From: Bolinopsis microptera
Lineage: Eukaryota > Ctenophora > Tentaculata > Lobata > Bolinopsidae
NCBI RefSeq assembly: GCF_026151205.1
Contig: NC_087077.1
Coordinates: forward strand, 4,712,001-4,776,000
Reading direction: 5' to 3'
DNA: 64,000 bases
In this document: piece after piece, positions 22,501-34,500 of the stretch
How positions within the stretch are numbered: the first letter of the stretch is position 1
Layout: each line of letters starts with the position of its first letter
Position numbers and translations under genes: made by a program
The notes under the pieces: model-generated
What the model was told of the DNA's origin: nothing
Seen by the model: the letters and a program-made list of their open reading frames with translations, nothing else
Database searches by the model: none

Positions 22501-25500
22501 AGATATTGCGCGCCACTCTCTAAAAAGAGTGATTTTCAATGAATTTGGGGTGAACGGTATGTATAAGGTTCACGGTATAATGTTTATATACGATTACAAT
22601 AAAACCCGATTTACTGCGCACCGATTTACCGCAAAGTGTAAACCCTGATTCAAAGCGGGCATTTCCTCTCCCCGAATTTTTCTTCAAAATAAGCCTGCAG
22701 TTTTTTCCATAAAAATTTAAATTTAAGGTTTTCAAAGAGACAAAATTTTAACATTACGGATCGTTCACATATTACGTAATCATCTAGAACCCCCACTCAG
22801 GGATTACGTAATATGTTATCTTAAAATACGAAATTTGATACACTCTGGAGTCTGGATAAGTAAAGTCACTAAAGATATTTAAAGTTTAAAGTATTAAATT
22901 TATCGAACAGTTCTTTCTTCAATTGTTTGTTATCTTCTCACTTATATTATTGCTTCATGATGATGTATGTATCTTAGAGATCGTTTTTATACTGTATTTT
23001 TACTAAAAATAGATCTGAATTTGGATATCTCAAATTTTCGTCAGTTCATTACATTTTTTATTTTTGATTGTATGCATTTGTATTTTGTAATTAAGACATT
23101 TCTTGCTTTTCACAATTTTGAGATATTTTTGAAACTTGCTTTAGAGATTCTTGTTATCTTAAATGTAGATTTGATATTTGTTAAAATTAACATTAACTGA
23201 CTACATAAAATCTTGTTAGCCGGCTAATGTTAGCATTAACAGTGCTATGGATTCTATCAGTCATCACCCCGGGTAGTTGCTCAAATTGTTGGATTCTTTT
23301 GAACGATACTGCTGGACTCAACAACTTTGACATCAAGCTATACCCTGGTAAACTGCTAAATGGAATTATTACGATTGAAGGTGTTTTGAATTTAGATCAT
23401 GCCCCTGCATCAAGTGTGCGGACTCACAAAGATCTCTTGAAGTTTGTTGGAGAGGACGACTCTAATGATGCTCCAATCTTAGAGATTGAAACCCAGGTCC
23501 ACAAAAGTCAACAGTGTATGTATGTTAAGGGGACTCTGTATGATACTGACAGTAACAGAGTATACACGTATCCAGAAAATATCCGTGATGTAGAGTCCAT
23601 TTGTCAAGTAGATAAAAACGGTAAGTCAAAGATCTCCAAAGGCAATCTAGTAAACCTTCAACTATCAAATATCGACTGTGAAAAGATTGCTGGCTATGAA
23701 ATGAATCTAGGTGGATTTTCTAAACCAGTAAAGCGTTTGATCAAATATGCATCTCCAGAGAACTGGCAGAAGTTTGAAAAGAGAAGGATCGATGGCACCA
23801 GAGCAGAAGAATAGTAAATACTTGCGAACAGGTCTGTCATCTATCATACACCAAGATATCCGTCTGTTCAGATCCACAACCTAAGCTCCTTGATAAAATG
23901 GATGTCCAAGTTGTAAGAGCAGAGCTTGGAAGTACCTACACTCTGTCTTGCTCAGCCTCTGGAGCACCTTATCTTGGTTCTGAGTGGAGAGACAAGGAGA
24001 ATAGCATTATTCCTGGTGATGATGAGTTTTCTTCTGACGGAGCAGAATTCCGCATCGAGTCAAAGTTGGTGATATCTGATGTAAACACAGAGAACGCTGG
24101 CGATTACACCTGCAAGGTTTTCAGCAAAAACTTTAGGAACTTTGGAAACGCAGTTGAAAAGCGTGTAAGTCTGCAATATTTGAATTTTACAGCACCACAC
24201 TCGACATACAGCTTTACGCAGGGTGAAAGTACACAACTAGTATGGACTGTTAAAGGGCATCCTCTTCTTGAGGTGAGGTTAGATTGCAAATCTGAGTTGG
24301 GAGAGTCAGTTCCTTTCTACCGACGATTAAAATATTCACCTCCTAGAGTAATCTTTACTCGTGAATTCGTCAAAGATGCTCCTGCGTTGCTTAGTTGTGA
24401 CCTTCTGAATGGGCTTGAGCTTCGTGGTCACGAAATCTTTAGGAGGGAGAATAAATACGTCCGCCCAGCCTCATTCTATATAATATTGATCAATGGTATA
24501 ATTATTACTCTAATATTCTTGAGTATTTTAATCATGGGTAAGAAGAGGGTCAAAACTTACTTGTACTTACTGTACATGAAAAGGTCTCCTCCTAGTCGTT
24601 GGAGTGGCCTACACCACACAGTAATTCCTTTCTCCGGTGTATTAGACCTCTTCAGTGAACCCTGTCTGTAGCTTGTTGTTCTGCATCTGCTATCGTGATG
24701 TTATCGACACCTGTGAAGATTGCTGCATCCTCCCGGACACATGACAACCAGTTTTTCCAAGAGGTCTACCTCTTGACCTTTTACCATGCTTTGGGATCCA
24801 GTGCAGAAGATAGTTTGGTATTCTTTCTTCTGACATCCTCACCACATGGCCAAACCATCGGAGTCTAGCTGCTCGTACGAAAGTATCAACAGGGGCGATG
24901 TTAGCCCGCTTAAGTACATCAGCATTAGATACATGATAAAACCATTTGATTTTTGAAGAGGGTCAAAAGAGCTTTAAATATCAATTTTCAATATCTGACG
25001 AACTTTTAACTATAGTGCGTGAATAGGAAAGGTCTAGAAGTGGGCATCTTATCAGAACATATTCATAAGTTTAAAATTTGTATTTTAATTACGAAAGATT
25101 TAATGTTAATGTACCATCGATTACATGTGTTATCATTTATCACATTTGACTACACTTGAGTTCATTTTTTCCCATCAACTTTTTATTTTTTAAAAAGCAT
25201 AAGATGGTTAAAAGTGGTAGGAATTGAGGATGGGTATAGTAAGTAGGTTTTTAACATTAATATTTACAACAACGTATATCGATAGGTTTTGTATCATCAA
25301 TTCATTGAGTCCATGGGACTCCTAATAGTAGGTAGGTAGGTTTTTCGTATGGTGTCACGTGTCAGCCGTCAGGTGTCACAAAGGAAAACATGTGCTCCTT
25401 CATAAATTCGCACATTGCGTAAAATACGGATGTTGGTAATGCCGCGCCTTACGTTCAAGCTAGGTTCGTGGAATATAACTTAATTTGATCATAATAACAA

Positions 25501-28500
25501 TGAATTTAGTATTTCATTATTGTTACAGTAAGCGAAAAAATCTCGAAAACACTTGCAATTTGAAATTACGGAGCCAAATATAAAAGAAATTTTGATGTTT
25601 TATCAACTAGTCGCAACCAAATCCAAGTCCAACATATTTACGAAAATAATAACGTTGAATCTTAAAGAATGCTGCTGAATTAAATTACAGTACAACTTAA
25701 ATGTAGCAGTGAAACTGAAAGGCGTTGCGGCTATTTCCATTGATTCGTAGGGATTTGATTATTATTTGCGACTTCAAACCATTTAAGATTTGTCTATTAA
25801 AGCTGAGTCTTAATTTTTGTGACAAAGTACTGAACATTGAACTAGATTTCGAGAATTGCTGAAAATATATGTTTGGAGAAGCCATCACCGAAAACTGTTA
25901 AAATCAACACACAACTGTGCACATATGATAAGGGGGGGGGGGGGGGGGGGGGCTCATGTTTTTTTGTCCGTCTTCAGAAAATAGGGTATCGCACGGACAA
26001 AAACGGACACAAAACATTGTCATTGGTACGCCTCTAAATATGTACCGATCTCAGATCTGTATAGTGTAAAATTGTAATAATATGTTATTGTGTGCATTTC
26101 GATCAACCTGCAAGTTTCAGTGTCTACTCACATAACGTAATTTAAATTCAATTGGCCAAGTCAACTCACGGTTTGTGACGAGTCATCCAGATAGGTCAAT
26201 TTATTAAAACGTATCAAGTCAGCTGGTGAGAATAACGCAGGTAATCAGTGGACGGACTGTGAATTAATCGCGATGCATATTTTCGAACAAATTTTGTTAA
26301 GCATTCGCATTGTGATTGAGTAAGACTCGGAATAAGCTGTGATGTAGATTGTAGATTGTTCATTGTAGCATAATCGGATATCTTGAACTTTAAAAGGCAG
26401 TTAATGGAAATCTAGCGTCTGCCTAGTGCCTATATGTGGCCTAACGGGCGCAATTCTTGTTGATATATTTTTTCTAGAAGTTAAGTTTTCCAAGAGTGCT
26501 CATCGAGGTTTTTATTTTTAAACTGAGTATGGTGTATGTAATTAATAATAAATTAGTCCATTATAGACACTCCCTTACGAGGGGCTTCCAATCAATCAAA
26601 TAAATTTTTGTCGTTTATTTATAATGCTCAGAGTCATATAATATGAGTTTCCTGTTTAAGTGTGGCTATAATAATGGTTTGCGGCGACGAAATTTTAGTG
26701 GAAACATCTTGCATACAGTGTTTTTAAAAACACAAGGTCAGATTTTGATACGGTTGTCCCTACTTGTTTGTCTCCAGCAGCTCTATCACATATTATGTCA
26801 AAACTAGAAAAAAAAAACCTTACAAATAACTTTCTAGCATTGGCCGATCAAAACTCAAAATCACTGTCATGTGTCAAAACAAACTAAGCTAAACCTCCTT
26901 ACTAGTGTCCAGAGCTATAACTTAAAAACACAGAACTTAAAACCATATCACAATAGTGGCACTTGTATACAAACAACTTCAATTGTACGACAATGCTGGT
27001 AAACTACAACTCTACAATGTACTGTGTGACGCTATGATTATTGTCCAATGGTGTTCAATAACGTTAAACTCATGAGGCAACAATATTGAACGGCATCAGA
27101 CACATACATTAGCGATGTGTTGTTCTTAGCAGGTTTTGCAGCTGGTCCCATACTACTATACAGTATAGTATACATCCGCTATATTAATTACGATAAACTC
27201 AAATAACTGCAAGTTGTGAACTCAAGTTGAAATAATGAATTAGGATAAAAACAGACAGAAAAACGCAAAATAAACGAAACGTTCATTGTTCTGACTATTT
27301 ACTATTTACAAACTGTGAAACTTAATTCGCTATCTTATTAAACTTGAGCTGGAGCAGTGCAATATCGTAACATGTAAACGACTCCTAACTGTATCATATA
27401 CATTATACAACAAGTGGAACATAACGTCGACACTGTAACAACTGCGGGTCCAGTGTGCAAACAGTGTTCCACTTTTCCAGTATTCCAATTTTCCACTTTT
27501 CCAGTGTTCCAGTATTCCAGTGTTCCAGTGTTCCACAATGGAAGCGTGACTAAAGCTACCTCATTTAAACAGGGTCTAATTACATTCCATAGCTCACAAA
27601 GATAGACAACACACAATAAACACACAACAAACTTTCTCGATAAAGTGGAGGGTGAATAGTTGAGCGAGATGGGGAGAGTAGAAATGAGCTACACTTGTTA
27701 GAGAACCCGCTTCCTTTACTGAACAGTATAATCCGAGGAAAATTCAACATTGGTTATCGTTTGACACGGATCTACCTTCTCGTCAGAGTGTACAGAAGAG
27801 AAACAACGGGGCTCAGATTTTAAACAACAAAGGCTATTTTGCTGCTTATTTTCAGTTCGGTCTTAAATTTCGTGTTTTTTCCATTTTGAGTATCATATTT
27901 AAATACAGCGACTTCACCGTGCATTATCACCGTGATTATGAGGAATAAGATTATGCCCGACCCATGTTCTTATTCTTCAATCAGAATAGCATATTTCAAG
28001 GCCATTTTTTGTTTCATTCATGGTTGAACTATTTTATACTACACAAATTAAGAACAATAGCCAAATCTCCACAATGCCCATAAGTTCAAACTATAAATCT
28101 AACGTTTAGCCCAAATGTATGCATTTACCTTCTTAGGTTTTTCTGGTCGCCGTTTAGCCTCTTTCAATCTCCTATGTTCCCGCTCTGTGTCACTGCCTTT
28201 TTGCTCCTTTCTATGCTCCTTTCCCCGCTCCTTACTGCTCCTGTCTTCTCGATTTACTGGTTTAAGACTTCTGTCAAGAGGTTTAGAGGACGGTCGAGGA
28301 GGTGGTTGTTTCTGTTTTGGTGGTGGAGGCGGTACTGTTACCTTGAAATTCTGAAATTTAAAGTTCGCATTTAATTGTTGTTCCCACTGCAGCTTGACCT
28401 GATCATACAGAAAAATGGCGGAAGAATCGGCGGAAAAGCAAAATTGAATCAGTAAAGTGAATTAGTGTCAATAACACTTTTACCAACCAAAAACTGCTGT

Positions 28501-31500
28501 TTTTCTCTTTCTCGTTGTGCTTCCTTTTTCTTTTGTTCCCGAAGTACGTCCTCTGGTTTTCTAATAGAGGACCCAAAGGTGCCCTGTTTTGAGTTGTTTT
28601 GTGCTAACATCATCAACTCTTCAAAGGATCCTGACCCTGGTAACAAAGGGGTAAGGAGATGTTCAGGTTGATATAAACCGTGAGTAGTAAATTATTTGAA
28701 ACACTAGCAGTAAACCCACGATGGGGTGGCATGAGCCTCAATATGATATTAAATACATTTGTCACATATTCAAACAAACTAACCTGTAGGGTCAGGTTTT
28801 GGAGCACTCATCTTTTTCCTTTTGTTTGGATGCTCAGCCGATCCATTTGATTTAGGTATCTTGAAGCTTTGTTTGCTTTCCGATAGTTTTGCGTTCGGTC
28901 GCCTGTGAGCGTCTGTTTGCTTGTTTGAATGTTTTTCAGCACGTGGTTTATCAATCTCGGCTGTATTCTTTGGTATCCTGTTCTTAGCACGCTCCTCTTT
29001 CTTTTGTTCTTGGTTCCTTATTTCTTAAAAAGAAGTTGAAGTTATAAAGCGGATAACACACTATGATTAACTTGAGAAACACTTTCCTAATAGTTTGGAC
29101 CGGGAATGTTTTGACAACTCTAAAGACCAAAATGAATCAAAGATAACCTTTGAAACATTTAAGAATATTTTCTTGACTGCAGCAGCAGCAACTGCGGACA
29201 CCACGGTAAAGGTATGTACGATTCAGTCTCCTGTAACTGCAATATGTATACTGTACATGTACATTATTTTCATATAAATCAACGACAATAGTGGAGCTTA
29301 CCTTCTCTTCGTCTCTGTTCTTGTCTTCGTTTCTCTGCAAAGTAAATTTAGATCAGGTAACTGGTAGCTTTAGTAACCGCAAGGTAAAATTATCAGATTT
29401 ATGGACTGACCTCAATTTCCCTTTCTATCCAATCTGTAATCTCCTTGTATACAGGACAGGAGGATGTATATTGTATATTGTATGTTATGATGAATGAAAC
29501 TCACCCTTTTCCTGCTCTAGCTCCGCTTCTTTTCTCTTCCGCTCCATTTCCTCTCGGAGCATCTTTCGTTTTGCCTCTTTTTCTTTTTTCTGTAACTGCA
29601 CGTTTTGTTCTCTCTGAAAAAAAGAATTGTGTAAATTCTGAGAAACTAGACGGCTCTAGATTAAGAAATGATTTAGAATATCCGACATCTGATAACGTAC
29701 ACCTTTATGGAGGAGGTATTTTTGGAACTATCTCTCCAGTAAAACAATGTTGTCAATGTCAAACCTGCTTTTTCAGTTCTAGCTCTTTTTTATTTTCCTC
29801 GCCTTTTAGTTTAGCCATAGCCATTATCTCTTCAAAAGTTTTAGGTTTGTCGGGCTGTTTGGTTTCTTCCACAGTTTCATCATATTCTTTGTGGTCATAA
29901 TCCGACAGCGAGTCCGAAGAGTAGTGTTTATTCTTCTTGCGGGAAAGTTCCTGCATAATTGGTGTAATTATTGTATGTGACAGCTGAGTTATGATCAATA
30001 GATGAGCTTGTTTGAGAACTCAATTTAATTCGGAGTTTAGGTAAGGGTACGTTACATACTTTCAGTTTGTTCCTCCTTTCTTGAGCCTTCTTGGCAGGAG
30101 AGTCTTCTTCTTCTTCTTCTTCTTCTTCATCTTCCTCTGATTCATACTGTTTCTTTTCCGTTTCTTCCTCAGAATCACTCTTCTTTTCCTCACCCTCAGA
30201 GTCAGTGTCACCGAACAGTTCTTGTAACTTTTCCTGTTCTTTTTCTTTCCGCGGCGGAGATTTCTGGAAAAATAAATTAGTCGCATTCCAGCTCACTATT
30301 AAAGTTTTATAATTCCATACATGCAATAACAGGGAGAATACATTACATATAAATAGAAACTGCCATAGTATCGGCTATGAAGGACAATTCTAAGAATTAA
30401 TACCGTTATCTTTGATAAATTTCACGCTCTTCACTTGATTAGGTGGTGACAATAACTGTCTTTGCTGTACACGGTTATGACGCTGACAAACAGTTCATGC
30501 TTCATACACATATAAATTGTATTACGACGACCTATAAAGTGGCTGAAGTACCCCTGAACAAATCTACAAAATTCCTTTAGTAACTGTCGTGCTGCGCCAT
30601 GCTAGCAGCATAATGGACATGGCGCGCTACGGAAACGACCATTGCCACGGACACATTGCGCGCACTCTAGTGTCTAACTTATAGCTCTTACACTTAGCAT
30701 TTACACTCATATCTCTCAATACTCTCACTTCTCTCAATACACGCCAATTAATAGTGCAAGCACCAAATTGGACCACTACTCAACTTGTAATGGTTTTGTT
30801 GTCATGAAGTTAATTTAATGGAATGACTAAAGCTTAAATGCAGCAGCGAATAAATCAGCCAGCAGAGCAGCGAATCAAATCTAAATTTTCCAGCGATTAG
30901 CCGTACCCAAAAACGAGCCTCGTTCGCCTTCTCTTCACTTGAAACGGACAATAAACGCTTCCTTGATTTCCTCTGCTCAGGTTCACTATCTTGGTCGCTT
31001 TCTATTTCTTCGCTATCTGACTCATTATAATTTACCTCATTTTGATTGGGCGTCTCCGGGGTCATCTCACAGTTCATTTCGGTTTCATTTGGAGTCATCT
31101 CGATGATGTTTTGTTTAGGTGTTGCCTCGCAGTACAATTCTGTTTCATTGGACGGTAACTCGTTTGGCTCATCACGAGCTGGGGTCATTTCACAGTTCAT
31201 CTCAGTTTCATTAGGAGTCATCTGAACTGGTCGAGCAGGAGTGTAACAAATGTGCTGCTCTTCTCCATTGAGGGGCTCTGGTACATACTGGGGACATGGA
31301 CTGTAGTGGATATTACTGTCCACCGTTCCAGGCGAGTATTGTGACTCATTTGGGCAGGGTTTTGAGGGAGTGTAACTTGTTTCTGTTTCGACCGTTTCTG
31401 GGGAGTATTTTGTTTCGGTTTCTAAACCCTCTTGCAGAAGTGATCGACTATTTTCTATTTCATTTTTATTGGGTGAGTTATCTGTTTCCAAATTAACGGA

Positions 31501-34500
31501 AGACGTTCTATTTTCTGTTTCAATGGTGTTCGGTGAGTATTTAGGCTTCTCTGGTGAGTATTGAGGTTCTCCCATTTTCTCTGGTGAGTATTGAGGTTCT
31601 CCCATTTTCTCAGGAGAATATCTGGTTTCACTTTCTAACTGTTCAGTTTGCTCTGGCTGATCTCTGGTTCCCAGCGGATCTTTTGAAGTTGGGCTTTTAA
31701 GCAAATCAATTTCAGTAGTTTTTAAAGGGGAGTAACAGAAGTTATCCAACGAAGGAGTGATTTTAGAAGGAGAAAATACGAACTGAGAGGGACTACTAGT
31801 CACAGTTTCAGAGACCAAAGTCTCAGGTTGGTGACTGTCCGGACTTGGTTCAGTAGTCCATGTAGCAGTTTGGGGAGGAAGGGCAGCTGAAGGACTGATA
31901 AAGGTCTCTGATTGCAAGTAGGCTGATGTGTAAACTGTATCTGATAGAAGTGCAGCGGGACTGGATGTAGGTATGGGGTTTGGACTGTAAACAGTTTCCG
32001 ACTGTAACGTACAAGGACTACGGAAGTCTTCAGAAACAGGGGTTTCGGGTTGTGGTGAGTAATCTAAGTTAGCTGATATAGCCATTGGTGCAGGTGAATA
32101 TTCCATGTTGTTGTCGAGTGTAGTCCCCACTGCAGGAACATATTCCATGCTCTGAGTCTCTGAAGTAAGCATTTCTCGTGTAGGGGTATAATCTACTGTC
32201 ATGTAGCGGGAGGGTCCAGGTGTGTACGCTATACTATCTAGTGCACTTTCATTCACACTTGATGGAATGTACTCTATACTTGTTTTCATATCACTGAAGT
32301 TTTCAGGGCTGTACTTAGCGGGGATTACAGACGGGGAGTAAGAGAGACAGGGTGTCGCCTCCCCAGTTATATTCCGTGGACTGTACGTGGTCTCTGATAC
32401 CAGAGTCTCCTTGAAAAGGGAGTCACTGGCTCTGGGAGTGTTAAGGGTCTGGGAGGACAGAGTTTGTGAGGTTGGAGTTTGTGAGGCTAGAGTCTGAGAG
32501 GTTAAACTCTCTGAGAAGACAGAGTCTAGAGGGCTGTACTGCAGTTCAGAGGTAACGCTGGATGTTGGTTTAAATAGTGGAGCCAGGGCCGCGTGTTGTG
32601 GAGACTGATTATTCTGCTCTTCGTGACTGTCATACTCTGCATCACTCATCTCCTGAGGAGAGCAATACTTCAGACAAATATATTTTTACTAATCCTCCAG
32701 TTTTTTATGGGGGGTTCCGACCTCAATTTGCCTTTTTTGGTGCCCAAACAAGGCAAATTGAGGTTGGAACCTCCTTTTATTCTCGAGTGGATTTTTTGAC
32801 GAAAATTTGAATATTGCTCTCCTCAGTTTACAAAACATTTAGATACATTTAGATCCAGCTGAAAGCATGCTTTGAAATTAGGCGAGTCATTGTATCAGTT
32901 ATCTTTTGCAAGATTCTACACGTTTTGAAAGTGATACATGTAACAGTGGTCGAAGCGTTACAATAGCAAAATTGCGATGTTTTACAAATCAAAGTTGACA
33001 CACAAAACATGCTCATATGAAATGAGTTTAAAAAAAGAGTTCTTTCAAAAAAAGGGGCGAAAAGGCTATAAAGAAATGTGATACACATCACAAATTTAAG
33101 TAGTAACTAACTGCGATTGGTCCTGAGGGATATTTGATGAACTGATTGAGCGCTGCGGACAGGGCGGCTGTGTTCACATTACCTCCCAGTATATCAGATA
33201 CCTGCAATATTACATTAGTTAGATGAAAGAGACAAATAAATTACCTTCATTACCTTCATTACCTTTTTCAAGCATATGCTGCATTTAATTGTTAAGTTTT
33301 AACACAAAACATTAAAGGTTTAAATAAATGATCAAACCTTTGGTTTATTACGAGAGGTTGAAGCTGCAGCAGCGTTATCCTCATCACCATTCTCCATGTC
33401 TCCGTGGTCACGCTCTGCACTGACAGACCGTCTATCATAGCTCTGCTGTTTGTAGCTGCTGTTTGGAGTGTCACGTGTTGTGCTGTGAGAGGACTCTCTT
33501 CGTCTGTGTTGGGGAGCTGCTTCCTCGTCCTCACTCGAACTGCTCGTCTCAGCCCTGAAACACGTGGATGTGACACGTGACTAATGACACGTGACTAATG
33601 ACACGTGACTTGGATCACGTGACTTGGATAATTCGTTATGGTCGCTGACGTTTAGATTACTTCAATGCTCAGATGAATCTGCAAAGTTTCTCTTCTGTGA
33701 TCAGCGAAGAATAATTAATGCGCTTCTGTGCATTTGTTTCACCCAAAAAATATAAGTTGCTTTTCAGGAACTCAGTGCCTTTATTTTTGAGTCAAAAAAT
33801 AAAAAATAAAATCGTTGATCATTGTGTTTTACAGTTAATGTTCATTTATTTTGAATTGTAGTTGACGAAGTGAGAGTCTCCACTCAGTGTGTTGAAACAT
33901 GATTCTTTGTCGACGTTTCTTTGTCGACTAAATGTTCATTTAGTTTAAAACGAAAATAGTAAACAAATAATTTTTCTGAAAAGAAGAGCAATATTCGGTT
34001 TTTTCATGCACTCAATGCTCATATTTTGATTAAACAAAGTATCCGATTTAATATCTATTGAATTGTACACGTCATCCAATTTCGATCAAAAACCGTGTTT
34101 TAAGGAATCATGCGATACTTTGAATTCTATCTAATCAAGCAAATCAGGATTTTAAGAAAAAAAATTGAATTCTAACTCTATAATAGAAATAAGATTGATA
34201 GATGGATGATTACAGGAGTGACTAGGAGAAGTAATTTTGACAGATAATTACGACTACTGTATCACGTACCAAGAAAAGAGGCTAAGTTTTTGTAGAGAAA
34301 ACTAAAGACAAACATGCACTTTGTGGGACCTGGATTCAATCTGAGAAGCACGTCTTAATCTCATTTCTTTCTTGAGTCCAGCTCTCTTTTCTTCCTTTGC
34401 ACTAAAGACCAGTTTTTTACTACTAACCTTGTACCACTTTAATAAATTTCATATTGCTCCCGGCTTTCAAGTTTTTTAGGGAAATTCCTGACAATATGAG

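Larger units (their letters stand above)
24950..28128. other. Intronic DNA with repeats, no supported gene
   Basis: This is part of the large intron of the SPT2-like gene. It holds a poly-G tract (25932-25952), an inverted relative of the 22.4-kb repeat (26745-26812) and a TTCCAGTA/TTCCAGTG-type repeat (27465-27537). Open frames here are short and unsupported. Confidence 0.5.
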
